The position numbers and the translations under genes were made by a program. Positions 31,605-42,238 of a stretch of 64,000 bases of DNA are shown here, piece after piece. The stretch comes from Hyaloraphidium curvatum (lineage: Eukaryota; Monoblepharomycota; Hyaloraphidiomycetes; Hyaloraphidiales; Hyaloraphidiaceae): assembly GCA_025558095.1 (NCBI GenBank), contig JAIVFI010000019.1:62001-126000 (forward strand), read 5' to 3'. Under the pieces are notes generated by a model, which did not search any database, was not told the origin of the DNA, and saw only the letters and a program-made list of their open reading frames with translations. Numbering within the stretch: the first letter of the stretch is position 1; the number at the start of each line of letters is the position of its first letter.

Positions 31605-31988
31605 GGAGCAGCGGTAAGGCTGACGGGGGACAGTCCTTGCCTCGCCACCCTCGCCACCTCGACGTTACACCTGATGAACCGTTTCAAGCTTCACACCGGG
31701 CATCTCTATCTCATGTTCGTTCTTTGCTGCTGTTCATCGGCATATTGCTTCGGCGACGCAACTGCAGGCATGTGCTCGAGTCTCGGCGATTGATGAGTGG
31801 CGAGAAGAGGAACAGGCAGACAGGCGGATGCACTTCACGGGCCAGATCCTCAGCATCGTGGAATACTACACATCTCGGTTTCGAAGCCTGATCGGGTCCG
31901 CTCGCGGTTCTCACGTGCGCCTGCCGACGGGTTTTCAAGGTTGCCGCGCCGGGGGCTTTGGGGCCACGCCACAGAAACCAGGAACGCG
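31605..31988. other. Divergent intergenic region
   Basis: 384 bp between paralog C (-) and the phosphatidylserine decarboxylase gene (+). An open frame precedes the decarboxylase ATG but shows no conserved sequence. No other feature seen. Confidence 0.4.
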
Positions 31989-34900
31989 ATGGCGTCGCCG
32001 CCGCCGGCCGGGCCCGGAGCCGCGGGCGCCGGCGGGCCGCTGCCTGAGCCGCCGCGGCCGGCGCGCGTGGTCACGCTGACGGACGTCGACGCGGGGGAGA
32101 CGGTGCTCGCGCCGCCCGCCACGCCCGACACGGAGCTCCCGCCGTACTCGGCCGCGCCCGCCGCCGGCGAGGCGTCGTCGGGCGTCGCGCGGCTGCGTGT
32201 GTGGGAGGCGCTGGCAGCAGACTCGGACGACGACTCGCTCGGCTCGCGGGGGTCGCGGTCGCCCAGCCCCGACACGCTGTCGCGGCCGGCCGATCAGAGC
32301 TCCGATCGCGGCGACCATCTGAGCAGCCCGAGAGATGGCAGCCAGTCGCGGAGCGCGTCGCCGGGCCCGTTCTCGCGTGCCGAGCAGGCCGCCCGCATGG
32401 GCCTATCGGGGCTTTCGCTAGAGCCGCGCAAGGCGCTGTCGGAGGCGTGGACTCTCCCGGCGTCGTTCGACGAGAAGAAGGTGCAGCCGCCTCGGACGCC
32501 GACGGCCCCGCCCCGGACGGGGTCGGCCAGCCCGGTCTTTTCCAGCAAACCGGGGCGGAACTTGAAAGGTGGAGAGCTGTACGGCACGCTCAAGATCGAG
32601 AGTAAGTGCTCGCTGGTTGCTAGTTTAATGTTACTTTGTGCTCATCGTTCATCTACTCGCAACTCTCCTTCTCTGCGGTCGCTAGTCGTCAGCGTCACGG
32701 ACCTCCCCGTGCGGCGCCGTTCGACCCTCACCAAGGCACTCTTGCTCAACCAGAAGCCCGAGCGCCGGTGGACGCCTTTTGTCGTGGTCTCGTACGGTGC
32801 GTCGACCTACAAGACAAAGGTCCGCGCCCAGCTCCCTGTGCCCTACGGCTCCGACACGGCCTCGGTGGTCTTCAACGCCAACATGCCCGACGTCGCCGTG
32901 CTCCGCTCCCAGCTGCACTGGGACGTGGTCTTCTCCCTCTGGGACTCGCAGGCCATCGGAACCAACAAGGCCATCGGGACCAGCCTGAGCGTGGAGGTCG
33001 AGGACCTCGTGGACCCCGTGCAGCGAGACGGCGGCGGCTACTGGGAGACGTCGCGGCAGGCCCCGCCGGAGCGCCGGAGCTTCGACGACGTGCAGCGGCC
33101 CGTCACCCCGCCGAGCATGCCGGACGACGGCGTCCCCGTCGCCCGTGCCAAGTCGTGGACCAACCTGGACGTTTTCGACGGGAGCCAGGCGGACATTGAT
33201 CCTCCTTCGCCCACGTCGCGGACAACCGCGGACCTCAACCTGATGATCCCCTACCCGACCACCGACGAGGTGCCGCTGGCGATGCCTGGCCCCAGCGCCG
33301 GCAACGGCAAGCGAAAGGGCTGGCTCCGCTCCCGGCGCACCCGCTCGCGGTCGGCCTCCCCCTCGCCCGCCAAATCCTCGGGCCAGACCTCTGGCGGGTC
33401 GGACCAGGAATCCGACCGCGCGGACCGCAAGGCCTTCCGCCGGCCCATGTCGCCGCTGTTCCGCCGCTCGGGGTCGTTCACGCCCCCGGCGTCGCCGGCG
33501 ATCCCGGGCCTGCGCTTCCCGGTGATGAGGGAGAAGAAGCTGCTGGTGGAGCAGCCGCCGATCGTGGATTCGGACGGGAGGGTGGAGGAGCTGCCGCCCA
33601 TCACGCTCAACATCCGGTACGGGTTCAGCCCGAGGTTCCGTGGGTTGCTCTTTCCTTGCAAACTGGCACAGCAGCTCTGCTCACTGGTCGATTCCGCCTT
33701 TCAGATCTCATCCGCAACTTTATCCTCACCGTGCTCCACAACATCCGCGCCCGGCAGCTCGCCACCGGGTCCCCCATCGGCGCCCCGAACCAGATGATCG
33801 ACCCCACCGCGCCCATCACGCACATCTCCATCGTCGACGTCCTCCTCATCAACGCCGAACGGCTGGGCGGCTGGTTCGCCGACGAGGACCTGGACGCCAT
33901 CTTCGTGGGCCGGGATGAGATCACGGTCGACGAGTTTGTGGAGCGCTGGGACGCAAGGGACTGGGAATCGCGCGAGGCCGAGCTCCCCCCGAGGCCGCCC
34001 AGCCCCGGACCGAAGAGCAAGGCGGCGGGCAAGGAGAAGGAAGGGAACGGGAACGGGTCCGCGTCGGCGGCGCCGGGGACGCCGGCACCCGAGGATGCCT
34101 TTGCCGAGCTGGCCTGCTTCATCTGCGAGCAGCCCTTCCCCCCCGCCGATCCGACCTCTGCGCTGCCCTACTCGGTGCAGCAGCTGAACCACCTCCTCGT
34201 CTGCGCCAGCAGGGATTACTCCGCCGCCGCGACGAGCATGCTCAAGCGCCGCGAGTTCCTCACCGAATCCGCCGCCGCCCGGGGCCTCTACACCTCGCTG
34301 CTCGCGCGCCTGGGGCTGGGCACCTACCGCGTCGGCAAGCACGAGGGGTTCATCCTCGTGCAGAACCGCGAGACGGGGCAGCTGGAGGAGGAGTACATCC
34401 CGTCCTACGTCCGGCTCGGGATCCAGCTGCTCTACCGGAGCCGCGTGTCGCGGTCCATCGTCGAGACGAACACCATCGCCGGGCTGTTCCGCAACACCAC
34501 CGCTGGGCACGGGGCGCGGTACGACGACCCGCGGTCGGCGTCGGGGATCGCAAAGTTCATCCGGACGTACCGGATCAACGTGGACGAGGTGGAGAAGCCG
34601 GTGGCCGAGTACAGGACGCTGAACGAGTTCTTCACGCGGAGGCTCAGGGCCGGGGCGAGGAAGCTCGACGCGCCCGGGGACCCGGGGGTGCTGGTGTCCA
34701 TGGCGGACTGCAGGCTGACGTGCTTCGCGTCGGTGAACGAGGCGACGCAGGTGTGGATCAAGGGGTCGGGGTTCACCATCACTAGGCTGCTGGGCGGCGA
34801 TGCGGCGATGGGGAAGGAGTTTGCGGACTCGACGGTGGTGATCTTCAGGTGCGAGGCGAGCGCAGGCGAGGTGTTTCGTTGCCTTGACACTTCGCTGGCT

Positions 34901-35557
34901 CTTCTTGGCAGACTGGCACCCTGCGACTACCATCGATTCCATTCGCCGGTCGACGGAAAGGTCGTGGGGTTCGTGCCGGTCAAGAGCCCTGGACTATAGT
35001 GAGTCGGTTGCCTGCAATAGCAGATGGAGTCCTAACAATCGATCTCTTCTCACTCCTAGCTATACCGTCAACCCGGTGGGTAGCTTTCCGCATTCTCTCC
35101 TCCGATCATTCTGACTGTTTCGCGGCATTCAGATGGCCGTCCGCTCCCCCGTCGACGTCTTTGGCGACAACGTGCGCGAGATCTGCTACGTCGACACGGG
35201 CCCCGACCGGTTCGGCCTCGTGGCGATCGTGGCCATCGGCGCCATGCTTGTCGGCAGCATCGTGTGGACGGTCAAGGAGGGGCAGGAGCTAAAGCGCATG
35301 GACGAGATGGGCATGTTCAAGTTCGGCGGGAGCACGGGTGGGTCTCCTCTCTCCATGCGTGCTTATTGTATCTGACTCGTTTTCACCCTACAGTCGTCAT
35401 GCTGATCCAGAAGGGGATCGCTCAGCTGGACGAGGATCTGCTTGCCAACAGCGCCAAGGCCCTGGAGACCGTGGTGCAGGTCGGCAACAGGATCGGGGAG
35501 CTCGTGCACGGGAACGGGGGAGACTGGGAGGAGCAGGGAGATGCGGGTGCTGGTTGA
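31989..35557 (+). CDS. PSD2: Phosphatidylserine decarboxylase, PSD2 type with C2 domain
   Basis: Seven exons: 31989-32601, 32686-33639, 33705-34848, 34912-34998, 35060-35075, 35133-35337, 35394-35557; 1060 residues, close to yeast Psd2. Exon 5 is a 16-nt microexon. Layout: disordered Ser/Pro head; C2 domain (IVSVTDLPV, FVVVSYGASTYKTKV, VLRSQLHWDVVFSLWD) interrupted by a Ser/Arg-rich insert; then the catalytic part with LNEFFTRRL, DCRLTCF, IKGSGFTITRLL, DYHRFHSPVDG, YTVNPMAV and the self-cleavage motif GGST near the C-terminus, where Ser becomes the pyruvoyl group. It converts phosphatidylserine to phosphatidylethanolamine in Golgi/endosomal membranes (family knowledge). The GGST is split by the last intron (acceptor side V). 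A choline/ethanolamine kinase gene is 14 kb away. Confidence 0.94.
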
Positions 35558-35934
35558 TGGCATCGCGGCCTGAGCTGGGGCATGGTGAAGACGAAAGGGT
35601 AATTGTACGACGCGGGCAATGAAGCCGCCGTGGCAGGTTGAAGCAGTACGACTCGGTGCAGGAGCGTGCCAGCGTCAAGCCGTTGTGTCCATCCCGCCGA
35701 GCATCACTTCGCCTACTTCACTTCAGTCCACATTCAGCGATGATTGTTTGTACGGCAGGGCAACGGAGTCACAGAGAGCCCTGTTTGTGAGTTCAGGGTC
35801 TCGGGGCTTCGGTCGTCGTCCCCCAACGCCACGCCCGAACGTACGCGAGTACTGCACCGAATCCGCAAGGGAAGGCTGCCAGTAGAGGTAAATTCTAGTG
35901 CTTCGTCGTCCCGGGCATCGCTGACGTCCCTCAG
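35558..35934. other. Galactokinase upstream region with probable leader intron
   Basis: 377 bp. The last 47 bp, 35888-35934, run from GTAAAT to CTCAG with CTGAC 13 bp before the end, and stop exactly at the galactokinase ATG. This looks like an intron whose 3' end abuts the start codon. The rest shows no gene. Confidence 0.5.
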
Positions 35935-37239
35935 ATGGCCGCAAACGGGACGGCCGCGGTCCCGCTTCTCTCCGTTTCGCCGACGGTGCTGTCACAGGAA
36001 CGCCTCGATGCCCTCATGGCCGCGTTCCGCGAGACGTACCCCAAGCACACCGACAAGCCGTTCGTCTTCTCTGCTGCGGGGCGCACCGAGATTAGCGGGA
36101 ACCACACGGACCACCAGAACGGCCGCGTCGTCGCCGCCGGAATCGACCTCTCCGCAGCAATGGCCTGCGTGCCCAGCGGCACCTCCGTCTTCAAGCTCGT
36201 CTCCAAGGGCTGGGACCCCGTGGTCGTGGACCTCGCGTCCCTGGACCCCGTCAAGTCGGAGGAAGGCACCACCGCGTCCCTGATCCGCGGCGTGGCACAG
36301 GGGCTGTCCAAGAAGGGCTACAAGATCGCGGGCCTGGATGCCGTTGCTAGCTCCACGGTGCTTCCTGGCTCCGGCCTCTCTTCTTCGGCAGCTTTCGAGG
36401 TTCTCATCACCTACGCGCTCATGGGGACCCTGAACGACCCCCTGCCGGCGGGCGCCGAGCCGCTCAACCCCAGCGACGTCGCCATCATCTCCCAATGGGC
36501 CGAGAACGTGCACTTTGGCAAACCCTGCGGCCTCATGGATCAGATGGCCTCGGCGCACGGCTCGGTCGTCGCCATCGACTTCGGGACCAAGCCTCCCAAG
36601 GTCGAGAAGCTGCCCTTTGACCTCGCCTCGACCGGCTACGTTCTTGTCATCGTCAACAGCGGCGGCTCGCATGCCGACCTCACCCCCGAGTACTCGGCGA
36701 TCCGGTCCGAGATGAACTCGGTCGCCAAGTGGGTCTCGGGCGGTCGCACGGAGCTCCTCGGCGAATGCAACGCCGACGAATTCCTGGGCATGGTGCGCAA
36801 GCTCCGCGAGTCGGGTGTTTCCGACAGGGCCATTCTCCGCGCTTTGCACTTTTTCGAGGAGTGCGGCCGCGTGGACAAAATCGCGGAGCTGCTTCGCACC
36901 AAGCCCCTGGACATGCCCGCCTTCCTCGATACGGTGCTCTCCTCGGGCAGATCCTCTGCCATGTACCTGCAAAACCTGCACGCCGAGTCGCACCCCGAGG
37001 AGCAGCCCGTCGGGCTTGCACTGGCGATGACGGAGCAGTTCCTGTCGGCCAGGAAGGTGCCCGGCAAGCACCCCGGCGCGTACAGGGTTCACGGAGGCGG
37101 GTTCGCGGGCACGATCCAGGCTTACATTCCCAAGGACATCCTGCCCGAGTACATCGAAATGATCGAGGGGTATCTTGGCAAGGGGAAAGTGATGCAGATC
37201 GCTATCAGGGCCGAGTCTTCGGGGCGGGTCATGTACTAG
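35935..37239 (+). CDS. galK: Galactokinase, bacterial-type GHMP kinase
   Basis: Single coding exon, 434 residues. It phosphorylates galactose to galactose-1-phosphate, feeding the galT product encoded at 15.3-16.7 kb. Galactokinase signature GRTEISGNHTDHQNG at about 50-63; phosphate-binding GHMP motif PGSGLSSSAAF at 144-154; C-terminal GGGFAGTIQAY. The signature reads GRTEISGNHTDHQ rather than the GRVNLIGEHIDY of fungal Gal1, and the whole protein resembles bacterial (Firmicute-like) galactokinases. Absence of coding introns in an intron-rich region fits a bacterial origin. Codon use matches the neighbours, so any transfer is old. Cytosolic. Start chosen as the first ATG, directly after a probable leader intron. 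Confidence 0.92.
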   Translation: MAANGTAAVPLLSVSPTVLSQERLDALMAAFRETYPKHTDKPFVFSAAGRTEISGNHTDHQNGRVVAAGIDLSAAMACVPSGTSVFKLVSKGWDPVVVDLASLDPVKSEEGTTASLIRGVAQGLSKKGYKIAGLDAVASSTVLPGSGLSSSAAFEVLITYALMGTLNDPLPAGAEPLNPSDVAIISQWAENVHFGKPCGLMDQMASAHGSVVAIDFGTKPPKVEKLPFDLASTGYVLVIVNSGGSHADLTPEYSAIRSEMNSVAKWVSGGRTELLGECNADEFLGMVRKLRESGVSDRAILRALHFFEECGRVDKIAELLRTKPLDMPAFLDTVLSSGRSSAMYLQNLHAESHPEEQPVGLALAMTEQFLSARKVPGKHPGAYRVHGGGFAGTIQAYIPKDILPEYIEMIEGYLGKGKVMQIAIRAESSGRVMY

Positions 37240-37372
37240 CTGAGCTTTGTCGGGCTGAGTCGGAGAAAAAGGGGCACTTGTATATCCCATAAGAAAGGGA
37301 TGAGGAAGAAATCGAGGTTCATCGCAGTTTCTCCGTGGACATCGACACGTCAGCTTTTGACAAACCGCGCCA

Positions 37373-38510
37373 ATGACTGCCCCTGAAGCGCAACCACCGA
37401 GCTTGCGACCAGTCAATGTCCTTCCTCTCCCCGTCCTGCAGCGGATACTGAGGTGCAGCGCGTTCTTTAGCCCTGGACTCCGGCAACGTGACTCAACGAG
37501 ATGCTTCCGCCAGCTTCCTTGCCTCTGCGACCAGCGCAACCCTGGGCTCACATTCCCGGCTCAGCGAAGATTGTTGCCTTCTCCGTGCTTCCGCCTCCGC
37601 CCTTCTGGGGGCTGCGCAGGTCAATTCGGCTTGGGCGGGCGCCTCTCTCCCAGAACTGTGGCGATGTCGCCGAATCGTCGGGCTCGACCAGCTCGCTTCC
37701 CTCCATAGGCTCATTGTGCCCCATCCGTCCGTACCGAGACGGACGCGGGAACGGATTGAGCTCTGTCGCTCCTCTCTGCGGCACCTCGATTTTCCTACCG
37801 TTCCCGAAAGCGCCCGGGTGGAGCCCCACGACTTCAACAAGGAAGGATTGCGCACCATTACCCTCCTCGCCGCTGTGCTTTCGGTCTGCACTTTGCTGTC
37901 GTCTGTGTCGGTGTCCGACCGCGGCTGGCGCCTCGGAAACGGAACGATTGCGGGCCATGATCTCGTCTTGGATTCGATCCCGGGAAAGGTCGAGGCTGTT
38001 CGACTGGAAGGCGTCGAGTTTTCCGCAGAGGCCTCGCGAAACTTGCTGGATCAGCTCCCCAGGTTGCGGGAGCTCGCGCTCAAGGAGTTTGATTCGCCGT
38101 TTAGCAACAGCGATCACCTGAGTCCGCTCGCTGATGCCGTTCCTGAGGCTTTGACTTGCCTGGATTTGGATCTTGCCAACGATGGCGTCGGGGTTGGAAT
38201 CTCAGACCCCGAATTTGCCCTGCTCTTTCGGCGGCTTCGCGGCCTGCGCGAGCTGAAGCTCGTGCGGTGCCACGATCTCTCAACCAGCGTTCTGCGGACC
38301 GGACTTCGGAACTTCAAGAAGCTGGAGGTGCTTCACCTTGTTGTGGCGAGCCGCCATCAGGCGCACCCCGAGCCGCCACCGGGCTGCGAGCTAAAGCTTG
38401 CTGCGGATCCGCGCGCACCGCCGCCTCGCGTCGTCGTCAAATCGGCCATGGTGCAGGTGCCGAACACGTACTTGACGGGGATCGCGGAGACTTCGGACCT
38501 GCGACCGTAG
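37373..38510 (+). CDS. F-box/LRR-like protein
   Basis: Two exons, 37373-37452 and 37514-38510, intron of 61 nt; 358 residues. The splice (LQRIL/SFLASATS) assembles a diverged F-box: LPLPVLQRIL near residue 20, then CLLRASASALLGAAQVNSAW and LPELWRC. After that come irregular Leu-rich stretches (LPRLRELALKEF, LTCLDLDLAND, RGLRELKLVRC, KKLEVLHLVV). Family knowledge: F-box proteins recruit substrates to SCF ubiquitin ligases through the LRR-like part. Partner unknown. The 3' end overlaps a coding-looking minus-strand stretch, so the last ~30 codons are less certain. Confidence 0.65.
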
Positions 38511-38674
38511 GCAGACACGAGCGTGAGCTGATCGCCTCCAGACGCCCGGCACGGACCCACTTCTCGGGCGAGTGGTCGGCCTTGGCGCACCACCCCGGCC
38601 GGGCTGTGTCGAAAAACAGCGGGCGCGAGGGGCAGAACTGCACGTTGGGATGCCGAGGATGGCGAGGAGCATAC

Positions 38675-38891
38675 CGACGTTGGGGGGAACGGGGTGACCG
38701 GCCTGCCCCTGCTCGGGAGCGTCGCCCTTGTCCGAACCGTCCTCGCCATGCTCCTCCTCTTCACCCTCCTCCGAGATGTACTCGAGCGGGGGGAGGTCAT
38801 CGTACTCCTCCTCCTCGCGCTCCTCGTCGGCCCGGCCCCTTGCACGTCGAACCTGTCGCTCGGGCGTGTTAAGGTACCGCGGTCCCGGCAT
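38675..38891 (-). CDS. Acidic N-terminal exon of a putative gene
   Basis: The minus strand from ATG 38889-38891 encodes MPGPRYLNTPERQVRR followed by a strongly acidic run (EREEEEYDDLPPLEYISEEG, then EEEEHGED). A GGTATG donor at about 38675 would end the exon. Possible continuations at 38437-38640 lie in two competing frames (FCPSRPLFFDTARPGW or LPLAPAVFRHSPAG) and would overlap the 3' end of the F-box gene. No domain recognised; it may be a short acidic nuclear protein or a decayed gene. Confidence 0.3.
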
Positions 38892-39278
38892 GCCGAACGC
38901 CCTCCCGCCCCTCAGCCGTGTTGCCGCCGCCGTCCCCCTTCATGTCCGCCATTTTGCTGTCCGCCGCCGTCGACCGTGGCTGCGGTCGAGGGGCGCCGAG
39001 GGGTGCAGCGCGTGAGGGAGGTCCGACGGGGAGCGGCGCCGGGTTGCCCCCACCGCGCCTCGTCCCGCCGCCGCGCCGCGCCGCCGCCGCACAGGAACGC
39101 GCCCGCCGTCACCGCGGTGGTGTCCTCCGGCCCAGGGAGCCGTTCCGGTGGACGTGGGAGCCGGTTTGGGCGAGGGGGTGTTGGGCGCGCGCTCCGCCCG
39201 GGGTCTGGCCCCCACCGGCCCGGAAGCCCCCCGGCAGGGGATCTCACTACCCATGCATTTCCCAGCGGGTTTTATTGC

Positions 39279-39626
39279 ATGAAAAGCATGCTTCTGCATC
39301 TCAACGTCCGAATCCCGCGCGCCGCCGGCGGGCGTTCACGGGGGAAAGAACTGCCCGCGAAAAGTTATTGTAGCCTGCTGCTCGTTGACCTTGCGCTCCG
39401 ATCATCGGCTCTTGCGCCGGCCGTCCTCCGCGACGCGATCCCCTCTTTCCAGGGCAACCTCGTGCGCTTGGACTTCTCTGGTTCGTTGCTTTCAAGGGGG
39501 GTGCTGGAAGCCATCGGTTCTTCTTTTCCAGATCTGCAAAGGGTTCAGTTGGAGGGATGTTCAGGCTGCTCTCAAGGGGAGATTGCCGATCTGTGCCGCA
39601 GGTTGGAGAGCAACCTGGGGAAATGA
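39279..39626 (+). CDS. LRR-like fragment
   Basis: A frame from ATG 39279 to 39626 (115 residues) ends with LRR-like text: NLVRLDFSGSLLSRGVLEAI, then FPDLQRVQLEGCSGCSQGEI. Its composition is like the LRR part of the F-box gene just upstream, so it may be a 3' exon of a second F-box/LRR gene or a remnant of a tandem duplicate. The start and any 5' exons are not resolved. The 38.9-39.25 kb stretch before it is GC-rich with no supported frame. Confidence 0.35.
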   Translation: MKSMLLHLNVRIPRAAGGRSRGKELPAKSYCSLLLVDLALRSSALAPAVLRDAIPSFQGNLVRLDFSGSLLSRGVLEAIGSSFPDLQRVQLEGCSGCSQGEIADLCRRLESNLGK

Positions 39627-39836
39627 AACAGAGGTAGATGCTTCGCGTTGTTGAATCCTGAGTATGCTCCCGTCCGCGGAGGCTTTAGGTTGCCGCGTTG
39701 GTCTTGCCACGGCCTGCGGAGTGCGGCCCGCGGCGCCACGGTCACGTCGACAAAGCTCAGCGACACAGCACCGTTCTTCGGAGCCAATCCCGCGCGGGGG
39801 CGTTGCTGCCCTTGCTCTCGTTGCCGTCCCGCCCGA

Positions 39837-40916
39837 ATGGCACCGCTGGTCGGCGCCGGCGCGGCGCCGGACGCGTCGGAACTCGGAGCAGCGCTGCTCG
39901 CCGGCGCGACCCAACTGCACAACTTGGCGGCGCGCCAGGTCCCAACTGATCCCGGATCCTCAATTACTTATCAATGGACTCATCTCACGGATGCGACAAA
40001 GTGGGTTTTGCGGCCGAGGACGCTCTGCAGGGCAGGTGCTGACGCTCCGACACGGCATTTCCTTCTTGGACGTGAAATCGGACCGTACTCGGGCAGATAC
40101 ACCCTCTACTTTCTCGCCGGCTTTTTTGTCGCGATCCTTATCCTGTGGCCGATTCCGTACCTGAACTTGGTCCTGTATCCCTTCAAGCTCGTGACCATCT
40201 CGTTCCACGAGTTTGGGCACGCGTCGGCAGCGTGGCTCACGGGCGGGAGGGTGACAGGGATCACCGTGGAGCCGAATCTTGGCGGCAAGACAGAGTACCG
40301 GGGAGGCGTGCAGGCCATCATCCTCCCGGCCGGCTACATCGGCTCCTGCTTCTGGTGGGCACACTTGCTTGCTCGAGCCGGAAGTCTTCCAACAATGACC
40401 GACCGTAGGGGCTCGATAATGGTCTTTGCGGCGTTCGACGCCCTCGCGACGAGGATCGTGTCTCTCATCATTTGCGTCCTCCTCCTGATTGTCATCGTCG
40501 TCGCCAAGAACTGGCTTCCGCGGCTCCTGAACGCCTTCTTCATCGCCGTCATCTGCGTCCTCTGGTGGCTCTCGACGACGCAGTATGATCCCAACGGCTA
40601 CGGCCTGCGCGCCGTGACGCTCTGGTTCGGCGTCATGTCGAGCATGTACGCGCTCTGGGACATCATCGAGGACCTGGTGACGCGGAGGGTCAACGCCAGC
40701 GACGCGACGCAGTTTGCCAAGATGTGCGGCAAGTCGTGCGCGGCGACGGCGCAATGCTGGGGCGTCATGTGGGTTTCCCCTGCCCGGCGGGAGGGACGGA
40801 CGGCTGATCCCAGATCCCGCGAACGCAGATGGTTCATGATCTCGCTCGCCTTTCTCGGCCTCGCAATTTTCGGCGGGGTTACCGCCTTCAATCGCGCGCC
40901 GTACCCACCCATATAG
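39837..40916 (+). CDS. Peptidase M50B-like membrane protein
   Basis: Three exons: 39837-40354, 40409-40768, 40829-40916; introns of 54 and 60 nt; 321 residues. The first membrane segment (LYFLAGFFVAILILWPIPY) leads to PFKLVTISFHEFGHASAAW, where HEFGH is the zinc-binding HExxH of M50 proteases, then GGVQAIILPAGYIGSCFWG, typical of the fungal M50B-like family. Further helices: TRIVSLIICVLLLIVIVV, RLLNAFFIAVICVLWWL and WFMISLAFLGLAIFGGV. Splices at CFW/GSIMVF and GVI/WFMIS each restore a family block. The N-terminal 75 residues before the first helix are unlike the family and may hide another intron. Probably an integral protein of ER or vacuole; substrate unknown. Confidence 0.78.
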   Translation: MAPLVGAGAAPDASELGAALLAGATQLHNLAARQVPTDPGSSITYQWTHLTDATKWVLRPRTLCRAGADAPTRHFLLGREIGPYSGRYTLYFLAGFFVAILILWPIPYLNLVLYPFKLVTISFHEFGHASAAWLTGGRVTGITVEPNLGGKTEYRGGVQAIILPAGYIGSCFWWAHLLARAGSLPTMTDRRGSIMVFAAFDALATRIVSLIICVLLLIVIVVAKNWLPRLLNAFFIAVICVLWWLSTTQYDPNGYGLRAVTLWFGVMSSMYALWDIIEDLVTRRVNASDATQFAKMCGKSCAATAQCWGVMWVSPARREGRTADPRSRERRWFMISLAFLGLAIFGGVTAFNRAPYPPI

Positions 40917-41457
40917 CCGTTTGGCGAGGTGGTCGGCTTGTTGTTGGGGCATAGTCGCGCGAGGAGGCGCCTTGCTTGGGCAAGGTGTATTCGGGATGTG
41001 GTTCCCGCAGGGACTCAATTTATGTAATGATGTTAATGGTACGGTATGGTGGCAAGAGAGAAAGCGAGTCCGACATTTCCTTGTTTGGGTATTCGGTGAC
41101 GTCGGAGCGATCCCGCGCGAAGGGCGGATGAATGCGGTCTCGCTTCACTCACCCAATTGCGCGCAGGCGTGCATTTTCTGCCTCGGCTCGCACCGCAATA
41201 TCTCGCTAGCTACTTTCTCGCTGGTAGAAGGTCGGTGGCCCGCGACTTTGCTGGGTGCTGATCCGACCGGAGAAGCCTCCGCAGTGCAGGCGCTGGGGCT
41301 GTGCCCTGTGCCCGCCGGATTCACCCGCAGGCAACCGCACCCAGCATCCGCATCTGCAGCTATAAAAAGACGGCACCCGCCCTTCCCTTCGACACCAGAG
41401 CGACAAAGGCACCCACCTCGGAAACACCAGAGCAACAGACTCAACCGACAGACAACG
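40917..41457. other. Promoter region of the four-helix membrane gene
   Basis: 541 bp with no supported gene. It is less GC-rich at 41010-41070 (tttatgtaatgatgttaatgg). A TATA box is listed separately. Confidence 0.45.
41361..41367 (+). promoter_or_regulatory. TATA box
   Basis: tataaaa in a GC-rich setting, 97 bp upstream of the ATG at 41458. It is the clearest TATA element in the window and suggests a strongly regulated or highly expressed gene. Confidence 0.6.
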
Positions 41458-42116
41458 ATGGGCACCTCCCACTGCGGCCGCTTCACCCTCTTCGTCCTCA
41501 ACTCCCTGGTCCTCGTGGCCTCGGTCGTCGCCCTCGGCATGGGCATCTACTCACTCCTCCGGTACCCGGCACCGCCGCCGCTGCAGCTGGCCACGTTCGC
41601 GAGCCTGGTCGCGGCGGGCGGCTCGGGGCTGCTCACGTCCGGTGAGTTCGACTTGGTCCGCGGACGGCGAACCTCAAGCTCACCACTTCCGCCAATCAAG
41701 CAATGGGCTTTGCCTGCACCTGCCTCGGCGGCCGCACCCCGTTCGCCATCTACCGCCTCCTCGCGGGCCTCGCCATGCTCCTCTCGGCGGTCGCCGCGGG
41801 CCTGGCTACCTACAATTACGTTAAGTATCAGGGCCCCTCCGAGGACTTCTTGCTGCAAGTCTGGAACGACATGGGTGCCCTTCGGAACTCTTTCCAGAGC
41901 ACCTTCGGCTGCACGGGCTTCGAAGGCTGCCTGCCGCAGCTCGAGGCCATCGCCCGCGCGACGTCGCTGGGGTGCATGGCCGCGGGCTGGGCGACCTTCG
42001 GACTGCTGGTGCTGGCCATGGTCATCGCGTTCGCGGTGCCGGAGGAGGAGGAGGAGCGCAACGCGGTGGCGCCGGCGGGCAACGTCGTCGTGATCCAGGG
42101 CAAGTCGTCGGCGTAG
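41458..42116 (+). CDS. Small tetraspan membrane protein
   Basis: Two exons, 41458-41641 and 41701-42116, intron of 59 nt; 199 residues. Four hydrophobic segments: FTLFVLNSLVLVASVVALGM, ATFASLVAAGGSGLLT, LLAGLAMLLSAVAAGLATY and MAAGWATFGLLVLAMVIAF. A loop of about 45 residues between helices 3 and 4 has CTGFEGC, and the C-terminal tail starts with EEEEE. The layout is tetraspanin-like, but the CCG motif and the full Cys set are missing, so assignment to tetraspanins is not secure. The splice (LLTS/AMGFACTC) is phase-consistent. Confidence 0.75.
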
Positions 42117-42238
42117 TGCGGAAACCACGAACTGTATCTTCGCAATCACGAAATTGTACACGGAGGTATCAACCACGAGAGAGAGCTCCATCCGAACCGT
42201 CAAGTCCGAGTGCCGGTTGAGCCGTCGCATGAGCGCCA

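Noticed and set aside
39000-39250. GC-rich open frames on both strands between the F-box gene and the LRR fragment
   Set aside because: Pure Pro/Arg/Gly low complexity with no splice-site logic.
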